Notes under the pieces: model-generated
What the model was told of the DNA's origin: nothing
Databases searched by the model: none
The model's input: the letters and a program-made list of their open reading frames with translations, nothing else
Position numbers and translations under genes: made by a program
Assembly: GCA_965246855.1 (NCBI GenBank)
Contig: CBDFFP010000003.1
Span: 558,001 to 622,000 of the forward strand
Length of the DNA: 64,000 nucleotides
Reading direction: 5' to 3'
Source of the DNA: UBA1952 sp965246855
GTDB lineage: Bacteria; Bacteroidota; Bacteroidia; Chitinophagales; Chitinophagaceae
Shown here: positions 43,059 to 51,587 of the stretch, piece after piece
Position numbering within the stretch: position 1 is the stretch's first letter
Layout: the number at the start of each line of letters is the position of its first letter

Positions 43059-43746
43059 TGCGGGTTTCGGCTTGCAGGTAGCGTTCGGGAACCTTCACGC
43101 CGTCTTTGGGCAGGCGGAAGGAGAGGTAGTAAATCTTGCGCCCGTCGGCGAGGTGGAGCTTCTCGTAGTGGGTTTGAATCGCCAGCACGCCCGTTGCTTT
43201 TCCGGTGGCATAGATGTCTTGGTAATCCGTAACGATTTCGCAGCCTTGTTCTGCAATCACTTCTTGGGTGAAATCGTACAGCTCGCGCGAGTCGGTTTTG
43301 AGGTGAATCGTTGCGCCGGGCGTCAAGACCTTTTCGTATTGCGCCAGAAAGCGCGGGTGCGTCAGCCGGTTTTTTACCCGCGATTTGGTGAGGAACGGGT
43401 CGGGAAAAAGAATCCAAATCTCCCCTACTTCACCCGGCGCAAAATAGTTCTCCAAATGCCCAATTTGAATACGCAGAAACGCGACGTTTTTCCGGGCTTC
43501 CGCCAATGCTTTTTTCGCGCCCACGTAAATGCGGTTGCCTTTCACGTCCACACCGATATAGTTGCGCCCTGGATTTTCGGCGCTCAATCCCAGGCTGTAT
43601 TCGCCCTTGCCGCAGGCCAGTTCCAGCGTGATGGGGTTTTCGTTCTGGAAGAAATCCTTCCAATTGCCTTTCATCCCTTCCGGGTATTGAAGGACGTTGG
43701 AGTAGGTTTCAATTGCCGCAAAGCGGACGAGTTTTTTCTGAGCCAA
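43030..43746 (-). CDS. trmB: tRNA (guanine-N7-)-methyltransferase
   Basis: A 238-residue SAM enzyme that makes m7G46 in tRNA. ELACGKGEYSLGL is the SAM-binding motif I, GVDVKGNRIY motif II, and WILFPDPFLTKSRVKNRLTHP the TrmB signature. The length is typical. It heads a three-gene overlapping operon with a DUF5522 protein and an alkyltransferase-like protein. Confidence 0.95.
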   Translation of the reverse strand: MAQKKLVRFAAIETYSNVLQYPEGMKGNWKDFFQNENPITLELACGKGEYSLGLSAENPGRNYIGVDVKGNRIYVGAKKALAEARKNVAFLRIQIGHLENYFAPGEVGEIWILFPDPFLTKSRVKNRLTHPRFLAQYEKVLTPGATIHLKTDSRELYDFTQEVIAEQGCEIVTDYQDIYATGKATGVLAIQTHYEKLHLADGRKIYYLSFRLPKDGVKVPERYLQAETRNGKDTGTDA

Positions 43747-43806
43747 GAGGAAGAAATGCGGTAATGTGGAAAATGGGAGAAATGAGGCAATGGAATAGGA
43801 TTCTCC

Positions 43807-45348
43807 CTACAGCGGGATGTTCCCATGCTTCCGCTTCGGGGCGACCACCACTTTATTCCGCAGCATCTCAAAACCGCGCAACAGGCGCTCGCGGGTTTGG
43901 TGGGGATGAATCACCTCGTCAATAAAACCCCGCGCGGCTGCGCCGTAGGGATTGGCAAATTTCCCGGCGTATTCCTGTTCTTTCTCCAACGCTTTTTCGG
44001 TGGGATTTTCGGCTTCGGAAATCTGCTTCTTGAAGATAATTTCCGACGCGCCTTTCGCGCCCATCACCGCGATTTCCGCCGTCGGCCAAGCGTAGTTCAG
44101 GTCGGCGCCGATGTGCTTGGAGTTCATCACGTCATACGCGCCGCCATAGGCTTTGCGGGTGATGACGGTGATTTTGGGAACGGTTGCTTCGCTCAGGGCG
44201 TAGAGGAGTTTCGCGCCGTTGGTAATGATGCCGTTCCATTCCTGATCGGTTCCCGGCAGGAAGCCCGGCACATCCACCAACACCAACAGCGGAATGTTGA
44301 AGGCATCGCAGAAGCGCACAAACCGTGCGCCTTTGCGGGAAGAATTAATGTCCAGAACACCCGCCATCACCGCTGGCTGATTGGCCACAATGCCCACGCT
44401 GCGCCCGCCGAGCCGCGCAAATCCCACCACGATATTCTCCGCAAAATCCTTGTGAACTTCCAGAAAATCGCCGCCATCCACCACCTCCGCAATCACTTCC
44501 TTCATATCGTAAGGCTGATTCGCGCCTTCGGGAATCATTTTGTCCAGCGCGGGGCGTTTTTCGTCGCTGCTGTGGTAGGGAAGCATTGGCGCGTTCTCGT
44601 CGCAGTTTTGGGGCATGAAGGAAAGCAGCTTCTTCAATTGTTGGATGCACGCCACTTCGTTGGCCGCGCTGAAATGCGTTACGCCGCTCTTGCTGGCGTG
44701 GGTGGCCGCGCCGCCCAGTTCTTCGCTCGTAACGGTTTCGTGGGTAACGGTTTTCACCACGTTAGGGCCGGTCACAAACATGTAGCTCGTGTGTTCCACC
44801 ATGAGGATGAAATCCGTAATCGCCGGGCTATACACCGCGCCGCCTGCGCACGGCCCCATGATGGCGGAAAGTTGCGGCACTACCCCACTCGCCTTCACGT
44901 TGCGGTGGAAAATGTCGGCATAGCCGCCGAGGCTCACCACGCCTTCCTGAATGCGCGCGCCGCCGCTGTCGTTGAGGCCAATCAGCGGCGCGCCGTTTTG
45001 CAGCGCGTGATCCATAATCTTCACGATTTTTTCGGCGTGGGTTTCGCTCAGAGAGCCGCCAAAAACCGTAAAATCCTGACTGAAAACATACACCAGCCGC
45101 CCCCCTACTTTTCCATAGCCCGTTACCACGCCATCTCCCAGATAGACCTCATTTTCCATCCCAAAATCGCGGCTGCGATGCTCTACAAACGCGCCGGTTT
45201 CCACAAACGTGTCGGCATCCAACAGCAACTCCAGACGCTCGCGGGCGGTGAGCTTTCCTTTTTTGTGTTGGCTTTTAATGCGGGCTTCGCCGCCGCCGAG
45301 ACGGGAAAGCGCGGTTTTGGATTGAAGCGTTTGGGCCGGATTGTGCAT
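43807..45348 (-). CDS. Acyl-CoA carboxylase, carboxyltransferase beta subunit
   Basis: A 513-residue protein of the PccB/MmdA group. ARERLELLLDADTFVE, GGGEARI, NDSGGARIQEGV, AGGAVYSPAITDF and the second crotonase-fold half with GTDQEWNGI, KAYGGAYDVMNSKH are its signatures. It transfers carboxyl from biotin to propionyl-CoA or a similar acyl-CoA. No biotin carboxylase or biotin carrier gene is next to it. ATG 45348 is preferred to a start 33 bp upstream, which lies at the edge of the AT-rich linker. Confidence 0.93.
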   Translation of the reverse strand: MHNPAQTLQSKTALSRLGGGEARIKSQHKKGKLTARERLELLLDADTFVETGAFVEHRSRDFGMENEVYLGDGVVTGYGKVGGRLVYVFSQDFTVFGGSLSETHAEKIVKIMDHALQNGAPLIGLNDSGGARIQEGVVSLGGYADIFHRNVKASGVVPQLSAIMGPCAGGAVYSPAITDFILMVEHTSYMFVTGPNVVKTVTHETVTSEELGGAATHASKSGVTHFSAANEVACIQQLKKLLSFMPQNCDENAPMLPYHSSDEKRPALDKMIPEGANQPYDMKEVIAEVVDGGDFLEVHKDFAENIVVGFARLGGRSVGIVANQPAVMAGVLDINSSRKGARFVRFCDAFNIPLLVLVDVPGFLPGTDQEWNGIITNGAKLLYALSEATVPKITVITRKAYGGAYDVMNSKHIGADLNYAWPTAEIAVMGAKGASEIIFKKQISEAENPTEKALEKEQEYAGKFANPYGAAARGFIDEVIHPHQTRERLLRGFEMLRNKVVVAPKRKHGNIPL

Positions 45349-45860
45349 GGGGCGCAAAAATAGCGGCCACGTAATGAGCAATTAGTAATGAATAATGAAT
45401 AATGGGTAGGCGGACAATGAATAATTAGTAATGAATAATGGGGGAGCAATTGCCGGACGGAGAGCACCGGGCGCCGGGCGCCATCCGGCAATTGCCGGGC
45501 AAAATCCGGCACGTGCCGAAAGCTGGGCGGCAATTGTCGCGCGGCATCCGGCACGTGTCGCGCGGCATCCGGCAGTTGTCGCGCGGCATCCGGCAGTTGT
45601 CGCGCGTCGTCCGGCACGTGTCGCGCGGCTTGCGACAATTGTCGGGCGTCATCCGGCAACTGCCGCAAGCTGCGCGACACGTGTCGCGCGTCATCCGACA
45701 CGTGTCGCGCGGCTTGCGACACGCGCAAAAGGGCAAAAAAGGGTATCAAACTGTGCTTTTCGCGCAAGTGAATGCTCTATATTTAAGGATATTTTTCTTT
45801 GAAACCTTAAATGAGACGGCAGGAAATACCTTCGCCCCTGTTTCCTTCTCCTCTTTTTTC
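45349..45860. other. 512-bp divergent intergenic region
   Basis: Contains AT-rich linker (about 45371-45440), the phased array at 45444-45728, a promoter-like TATATTTA at 45778-45785 and a purine-poor leader before the FUSC gene. No gene is supported; the reading frame of the FUSC gene happens to stay open through the array, which can mislead start calling. Confidence 0.7.
45444..45728. repeat. Phased intergenic array, exact 21-bp period, perfect palindromic cores
   Basis: Fourteen cores are centred at 45449.5 and every 21 bp to 45722.5 (the second is decayed). Cores vary as CGGCAATTGCCG, CGGCACGTGCCG, CGGCAGTTGTCG, CGACACGTGTCG and CGACAATTGTCG. Outer and central bases change on both arms together, so dyad symmetry is kept while sequence drifts. 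Spacers between cores are mostly GCGGCATC or GCGTCATC. Confidence 0.92.
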
Positions 45861-47999
45861 ATGCGGAATCTTTCCAAAAAACTCCAACGCTTTCAACAGG
45901 CCGAATCCCTGGAGCCGATGTGGGCCTGGGGCATTCGCATGGGGTTGGCGCTGGTGGTTCCGCTGGCGTGGGGCACGGCTACGGGGCATCTGGCAGAGGC
46001 GGTTTGGATAGGTTTTATCGCGGAAAGCATTTGCTGGGTGGAGCTGAAAGGCGCGTTTGCGCAGCGGATTCAACTGGTTTTGGGCGGGATGATTATCACC
46101 CTTTTTTCTGCCTTTGCCGGTGCGCTCACGAGCGGCTCCGTTCTTCTTTCCACGCTTCTGATGGCAGTGGTGGGATTGCTTTCCGGCCTGTTTAAAAATC
46201 TGGGAGACCGGGGTTCCGGCCTTGCCATTTGCGTGTATGCCACGTTCATCATCAGCAACGCGTTTCCGGTGGCCGATAGCACTGCTTTTGGGCACCGGAT
46301 TTTCCTGACGGCGGGGGGCGGATTGTGGTACTTGGTGCTGGCCGCCGCGTTCTCCATCACGCTCCGGCAAAACGAGCCTTACCGGCGTTCAGTGGGCCTT
46401 ATCTGGCGCAGCATCGGCGAGTTGTTGGAGACCATTTCGCAGGGTTGGAACGGACGCAGTCCGCGCAGCAGCCTGCAAAGCATTTTCCGCAAGGAAATTG
46501 CGGTGCGCAAGGCCATTGATGCCTCCCTCGCTTTCCACCAAACGCTGGCCCACCAGGTAGCGCGCGAAGACGAAACGGAGTTGCAATTGGCGCTTATTCG
46601 GAAGTCCACCGCGCTGGCTTCGGTGCAGATGGTGGCGATTAGCGAGGCCACGGAAAGTCTCTCTTTGCGCGCGCTGCCGTCGGAAGTGCGGGGCGCGATG
46701 TACGGCATTTACCGGGCCTTGATGCAGGCAGCCTTTCGGATGAGCAGCTACGCGGTCTCCTTGTTGCCGGAAGAGAGTTTGTTGTTGGAAAACCGGCTTC
46801 AGCGGGTTAGGGAATTGTGCGGTGTTTTGGAGAAATACCTGTTGCAGCGCGGCATTCCCGAAGCCGAGCAAAAAGCGTTTACCAAAGTGCTGAACCTGAC
46901 CTACCGCGCCGTAAAAATGATGGCGCGCATCCGCGAAAGACTGGAAGGCGCGGCGGGCGGCGAGAAGCGTGTGTATCGCTCCTACTCGCTCCTGAAAACC
47001 ATCTACATCCTGCATCCCGGCAACCTGTGGCGGGCGCTGCAACTGTTGTTCAACACGCGCACCGAGCATTTCCGCTACGCGCTGCGCATTTCCATTGCTT
47101 CGGCGGTGGCGATGGCACTTTCCAAAGTGCTGCCCGCGCACCACACCTACTGGATTCCGTTCACGGTGATTCTCATCATTCAGCCCCACATCGGGGCCAC
47201 GCTGGCGAAGGCGCGCGACCGGGTAATCGGAACCGTTGCGGGTGGCATTGTGGGCGGTCTTTTTCTCTTGCTGCCGCGCACGTTTGTGCTGGAAGCAGCG
47301 GTGATTTTCGCGACCTCGGTTTTGATGATTGTGTACGTGCGGAAGAACTACGCGGTGGCGGCGTTTTTCATTACCGTTTCGCTGGTGATGCTGCTGGATG
47401 TGGAGCGCGTGGCCGACGTTTCCATCATTCTTATCCGCGGTGGAAGCACTCTGGTAGGCGCGGCCATTGCGGTGCTTTCTTCCTTTATTTTGCTGCCTAT
47501 TTGGGATAAAAAGAAGCTGCCCGAACACCTCGCCGACGCGCTTTTCCGCAACTACGAATACCTGTGCTATACCTACAGCGCCACACCGAAAACAGAAATC
47601 TGGACGCGCTACAAACGGGATGCAGAGACCGCCAACAGCAACGCTTTTGAATCCCTACAACGCTACTTGGAAGAGCCGGACGGACGGCAGAAAAGCTTTG
47701 TGCAGCCCTACGGAATGCTCACGCACATCGTTCGCATTACCCGCGACCTGAACCAGATTCACCTGGAGCGCGAAGCGGCGGCAACAACTTCTGCGGCCAC
47801 ATCGGTGGCGGTTTCAGGAAGGTTGCCGGAAGAAGTTTTACAGCGCCTTAGAAGACTCGCGGAGAGGCACTGGGAAATGAGCGGGCGGGTTTTTCCGGGA
47901 GGAGAAATCCCGGCAGTTACGCCGCATTTCTATGCGCAGGAAGTGGAGCTTTTGCAGAAGATAAACACCGAGTTGCAGGCGATGGAGAATAATGAATAA
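45861..47999 (+). CDS. FUSC family membrane transporter
   Basis: A 712-residue protein of the YccS/fusaric acid resistance group. Two blocks of about five membrane helices (about 30-165 and about 400-540) are separated by a helical cytosolic region (165-390), and a helical C-terminal domain follows. Characteristic stretches are AEAVWIGFIAESICW, RTEHFRYALRISIASAVAM and YWIPFTVILIIQPHIGATLAKARDRVIGT. Members export aromatic acids or unknown compounds. ATG 45861 is preferred; a longer start would read through the phased array. Confidence 0.9.
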   Translation: MRNLSKKLQRFQQAESLEPMWAWGIRMGLALVVPLAWGTATGHLAEAVWIGFIAESICWVELKGAFAQRIQLVLGGMIITLFSAFAGALTSGSVLLSTLLMAVVGLLSGLFKNLGDRGSGLAICVYATFIISNAFPVADSTAFGHRIFLTAGGGLWYLVLAAAFSITLRQNEPYRRSVGLIWRSIGELLETISQGWNGRSPRSSLQSIFRKEIAVRKAIDASLAFHQTLAHQVAREDETELQLALIRKSTALASVQMVAISEATESLSLRALPSEVRGAMYGIYRALMQAAFRMSSYAVSLLPEESLLLENRLQRVRELCGVLEKYLLQRGIPEAEQKAFTKVLNLTYRAVKMMARIRERLEGAAGGEKRVYRSYSLLKTIYILHPGNLWRALQLLFNTRTEHFRYALRISIASAVAMALSKVLPAHHTYWIPFTVILIIQPHIGATLAKARDRVIGTVAGGIVGGLFLLLPRTFVLEAAVIFATSVLMIVYVRKNYAVAAFFITVSLVMLLDVERVADVSIILIRGGSTLVGAAIAVLSSFILLPIWDKKKLPEHLADALFRNYEYLCYTYSATPKTEIWTRYKRDAETANSNAFESLQRYLEEPDGRQKSFVQPYGMLTHIVRITRDLNQIHLEREAAATTSAATSVAVSGRLPEEVLQRLRRLAERHWEMSGRVFPGGEIPAVTPHFYAQEVELLQKINTELQAMENNE

Positions 48000-48082
48000 T
48001 TAGCAATGAATAATGAACAATGGAAAGAGATTTTTGCAGGAACCCCATTATTCATTGTTCATTAATCATTGTTCATTGCTGT

Positions 48083-49669
48083 TCATTTTTCCTCGTGGTA
48101 TTCCTGCTCGGTGTTCACGGCCCAGATGTTTTCCTTCGTCGTTTTCCCGGCAATCATGTTATCCACGGCAGCCATTGCGGTCAGCATACTGTGGTCGGAG
48201 TTGTTGTATTTGTGCATTCCGTTGCGGCCCACGAGGTAGAGGTTTTCGAGCGTATCGGTAAACTGCCGGATGCGGTCAAAGTTTTCGTAAGCACCGAAGT
48301 AGGCCGGGTAGGTTTTTTCCTCGCGCAAAACTGTTGCGTCTAACACCGCTTCGCGGTCAATAATGCCGATTTGCGCCAGCTCGGCTACGGCGAAAGCAAT
48401 CAGTTCCGGGTCGGGTTTGTTCCAGAGCGCATCGCCTTTAAAGCAGAAGTACTCCATCCCAATCCACACGTTCTTTGGGTCGGCTACAAGGTGCGGACTC
48501 CAGTTGTTGAAAATCTGCAAGCGCCCCACTTTCACTTCTCGCTCCTGGATGTAAATCCAGTTGTCCTGAATCAGTTTGTTGGCCGCGCTTTCGTCCTTCA
48601 CTTTCAGTTCCTTCAACAGCAGCCCAACGGTCATAAAATCGCGGTATTGCAAGCCTTTCGCCACTTCGCGCACTTCGGCGGGCGGCGCGGGAGCCATGTC
48701 TCCAATCAATTCCTGCACCGGCATGGTGGAGAAGAAATGGCCGGCTTCGTAGCGGGTTGTTTCGCCCGTTTGGGCGTCGCGGCTTGTAACGGCGATTACC
48801 TTTTTCCCTTCCCATTCAAGGCCTGTTACCTCTTGGTTGTGCAGGATTTTTCCGCCCTTCTCTACCACTTTCCGGGCCACTTCTTCCCAAAGCTGACCGG
48901 GGCCAAGCTTGGGATACAGGAAGCGTTCAATCAGGCTTGTCTCGGTTTCTTTTTGGGAAAGGGAGCCGGACTTTTTGGAGGCGAAGATCTTTTTCAGCGC
49001 GTGGCCCAGTGCTTTGGAAACCGACAGCCCTTTGATACGCTGCGCACCCCACTCGTTGGAAATCTGGTTGCACGGTACACCCCAGATTTTCTCGGTGTAA
49101 TCTTTAAAAAACGTCTCGTACAGCGTGCGTCCAAAGCGGTTGATGAAGAAATCTTCCAGCGATTTTTCCGGGTGAATGGGCTTGAGGCGCGCCTTCATGT
49201 AGCTCACGCCGATTCCAAAAACTTTGGCCGGCCCCAGCTTTTGCAGCGTATCGCCCGACAGCGAAATGGGGTAATTAAAGAAGCGTTTCAGGAAGTAAAT
49301 CCGCGACAGCCGGTTGCGCACCAGCATCAAGTTATCGGGGTTTTCGCGCGCCTTTTCGTCAGCGTTTGTCCGGGAGATTTCCCGCGTTTTATTTTGGTAG
49401 GAAATGGAAAACGTCTCTTCCGCTCCGGCTTCCAGCGGCATCTGCTGCATCCACCAGTTCATCACCCGATCACTCTTGGAGAAAAAACGGTGGCCGCCAA
49501 TGTCAATGCGGTTTCCTTTGTAGGAAATGGTCTTGGAAATGCCACCGATGTAAGGCGATTTCTCCAGAATAATGGGCTGAATATCGGTGCGCTCCAGAAG
49601 CTCTAAAGCAGCCGTAAGACCGGCAGGACCGGCACCAATAATGAGGGCGATTTTGGACGGAGCAGACAT
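48083..49669 (-). CDS. FAD/NAD(P)-dependent oxidoreductase (protoporphyrinogen oxidase/UGM-like)
   Basis: A 528-residue flavoprotein. ATG 49669 gives MSAPSKIALIIGAGPAGLTAALELLE, the dinucleotide-binding GxGxxG loop at the start; longer in-frame starts lie upstream of this. GGISKTISYKGNRIDIGGHRFFSKSD is typical of the amine oxidase/UDP-galactopyranose mutase-like group. FFSTMPVQELI and the end LYLVGRNGMHKYNNSDHSM (FAD-binding) fit. Substrate unknown; relatives often lie in sugar or glycan loci. Confidence 0.85.
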   Translation of the reverse strand: MSAPSKIALIIGAGPAGLTAALELLERTDIQPIILEKSPYIGGISKTISYKGNRIDIGGHRFFSKSDRVMNWWMQQMPLEAGAEETFSISYQNKTREISRTNADEKARENPDNLMLVRNRLSRIYFLKRFFNYPISLSGDTLQKLGPAKVFGIGVSYMKARLKPIHPEKSLEDFFINRFGRTLYETFFKDYTEKIWGVPCNQISNEWGAQRIKGLSVSKALGHALKKIFASKKSGSLSQKETETSLIERFLYPKLGPGQLWEEVARKVVEKGGKILHNQEVTGLEWEGKKVIAVTSRDAQTGETTRYEAGHFFSTMPVQELIGDMAPAPPAEVREVAKGLQYRDFMTVGLLLKELKVKDESAANKLIQDNWIYIQEREVKVGRLQIFNNWSPHLVADPKNVWIGMEYFCFKGDALWNKPDPELIAFAVAELAQIGIIDREAVLDATVLREEKTYPAYFGAYENFDRIRQFTDTLENLYLVGRNGMHKYNNSDHSMLTAMAAVDNMIAGKTTKENIWAVNTEQEYHEEK

Positions 49670-49731
49670 AAAAAAGGGCAGGTGAAGGTACACGTGGAAA
49701 AACGCAGTCGCCCGGCTCCCGGTGCAGCGGT

Positions 49732-49739
49732 TATCTTTG
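49732..49739 (+). promoter_or_regulatory. -7 box TATCTTTG before nusB
   Basis: Perfect TAnnTTTG match 27 nt before the nusB ATG at 49767. No clear -33 partner. Confidence 0.4.
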
Positions 49740-49766
49740 CCTCCGCACAAAAGTTTATTTCCAGAG

Positions 49767-50705
49767 ATGATTAGTCGCCGACACATTCGCGTAAAAGTGA
49801 TGCAGACCCTTTACACCTTGTCTGCTTTGGGCGAAACAGACCAGCAAGTGCTTCTTAAAAAAGGGCAACAGACGCTGGACATGCACTTAGAGGAAATGAT
49901 GAACCATTTCGCGGGTGCGATTCTGCTGCTCACCCGCACCGCGCAATATGCCGAAGTGGACGCAACGCGCCGGAAAAACAAACGCCTGCCGACGTCGGAA
50001 GACATGGACGTGCCGACGCGCATTGCGGGCAACACGTTTCTGTGGGGCATGCTGGAGAACGCCTCTTTCCAAAAGCGCGTAAAAAGCGCCGGACTCGCAG
50101 AACATGTCACGGACGACTTCCTGAAAACAAGCTACAAAGCCTTGCAGGCGCTGCCGGAATACGATGCCTACAACCGTCAAACCGAGCGCGACCCGAAGGC
50201 CGAAAAAGCCATGATGCTGACGCTTTGGGAGAAAGTAATCGGCGGCAGCGAGTGGGGAAAAGATTTTCTGGCGGAGCAGTTTTCGGGCTGGGAAGACAAC
50301 GCCGAAGTATATGCAATGCTGATGGAAAACTTTTTCCGCAAACCCGGCAAAACAGCGTTTGACTGGCTTCTGACGGAAGAGAAAAACGGGTACGCCCACG
50401 ACCTCGTAAAATATTGCATCGAGAAGGAAGAGCACTTGGACAGCCTCATTCAGCCGCGCCTGCGCAACTGGGACGCCGAGCGCGTGGCGCAGATTGACTT
50501 TATCCTGCTCAGGATGGGCGTGTGTGAACTGCTGTATTTCCCCACCATTCCAACGAAGGTTACGATTAACGAGTACATTGATATTGCCAAGACGTACAGT
50601 ACCGGACAGAGCGGGCAATTCGTGAATGGCGTGCTGGACAATATCCTTAAAGACCTCACCGAAAAAGGCATTGTGCGCAAAGAGGAACGGTTCAATAAAG
50701 CGTAG
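49767..50705 (+). CDS. nusB: Transcription antitermination/rRNA processing protein NusB
   Basis: A 312-residue NusB of the long Bacteroidota type. MISRRHIRVKVMQTLY is the RNA-binding N-terminus; the last third holds the core helices: QPRLRNWDAERVAQIDFILL, GVCELLYFPTIPTKVTINEYIDIAKTYS and FVNGVLDNILK. With NusA, NusE and NusG it promotes antitermination in rRNA operons. It starts the conserved nusB-DUF1573-yajC-coaE block. Confidence 0.93.
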   Translation: MISRRHIRVKVMQTLYTLSALGETDQQVLLKKGQQTLDMHLEEMMNHFAGAILLLTRTAQYAEVDATRRKNKRLPTSEDMDVPTRIAGNTFLWGMLENASFQKRVKSAGLAEHVTDDFLKTSYKALQALPEYDAYNRQTERDPKAEKAMMLTLWEKVIGGSEWGKDFLAEQFSGWEDNAEVYAMLMENFFRKPGKTAFDWLLTEEKNGYAHDLVKYCIEKEEHLDSLIQPRLRNWDAERVAQIDFILLRMGVCELLYFPTIPTKVTINEYIDIAKTYSTGQSGQFVNGVLDNILKDLTEKGIVRKEERFNKA

Positions 50706-50714
50706 TTTCGCGCC

Positions 50715-51191
50715 GTGAAAAAAGGATTTCTGATTGCTGCTTTGGCTCTCGCCGCCTGCGGAGACGACGCTGATAGAACGAACATGACCGGCAAGGATTC
50801 TTCGCTGCTTTCTACAGATATGGTGCAGAACGCAAGCACCGCAAACGGCACCGATACCGGCGTTCTGGCGAAGATGCCCTCCATTCGGTTTGAGGATACG
50901 GCGCATGATTTCGGCGCTATCCGGCAGGGCGAACAGGTAGTGTATGAGTTCCGTTTCACCAATACCGGCAAAGCGCCGCTTTTAGTCGCGGGCACACAAA
51001 CGTCCTGTGGCTGCACGGCTTCCGATTACCCTAAAGACCCCATTGCGCCCGGTGCTTCGTCCGTCATCAAAGCCAAGTTTGACAGCAAAGGCAAGTCGGG
51101 CTTGCAGGACAAAACCATTATCGTGAGCACCAATGCGCCTTACACGCCGGTGCTGCGCATTAAGGGCGACGTAACCGCGCCTGCCGAGTAA
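50715..51191 (+). CDS. DUF1573 lipoprotein
   Basis: A 158-residue lipoprotein with GTG start 9 bp after nusB. The lipobox ALAAC lies near residue 15. The DUF1573 immunoglobulin-like domain follows: HDFGAIRQGEQVVYEFRFTNTG, then TSCGCTASDYPKDPIAPG and IIVSTNA. These are envelope proteins of unknown function, common in Bacteroidota and often next to yajC. Confidence 0.88.
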   Translation: MKKGFLIAALALAACGDDADRTNMTGKDSSLLSTDMVQNASTANGTDTGVLAKMPSIRFEDTAHDFGAIRQGEQVVYEFRFTNTGKAPLLVAGTQTSCGCTASDYPKDPIAPGASSVIKAKFDSKGKSGLQDKTIIVSTNAPYTPVLRIKGDVTAPAE

Positions 51192-51221
51192 ATTTTCTCC
51201 TTCCCCAAAAACAACTTTCTT

Positions 51222-51584
51222 ATGAACACCCTTCTTCTTCAGGCCGGCGGCTCGCCGAGCATGACGCCGCAACTCCTCATGATGCTGGGCATGGCCGCCG
51301 TGATGTATTTCTTTATGATTCGCCCGCAGGCCAAGCGCGCCAAAGAGCAAAAGCAATTCGGCGAGCGCATGAACATTGGCGAAACCATCGTTACCACCGC
51401 CGGTATTCATGGCAAAATCCAGCGCATGAACGACGACGGAACAGTGGACGTGGAAGTGGCGCGCAATACCACGATGCGCATGGAACGCAACGCCATTAGC
51501 ATGGAGATGACAAGCGCGCTGCACAAGCGCACGGGCGCGGTAGCAACAACAGCAACCACCACCGAAGCGGTTGCAACCAAATAA
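51222..51584 (+). CDS. yajC: Preprotein translocase accessory subunit YajC
   Basis: A 120-residue protein with one membrane helix (LLMMLGMAAVMYFFMI), then RPQAKRAKEQKQF and IGETIVTTAGIHGKIQRM, the YajC signatures. It associates with SecDF and assists protein export. The tail (ATTATTTEA) is low complexity. Confidence 0.95.
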   Translation: MNTLLLQAGGSPSMTPQLLMMLGMAAVMYFFMIRPQAKRAKEQKQFGERMNIGETIVTTAGIHGKIQRMNDDGTVDVEVARNTTMRMERNAISMEMTSALHKRTGAVATTATTTEAVATK

Positions 51585-51587
51585 GCG

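Noticed and set aside
45438..45860. An N-terminal extension of the FUSC protein with RQLPDAAR-like repeats
   Set aside because: It would be encoded by the palindromic array and upstream DNA; the protein family starts at the ATG at 45861.
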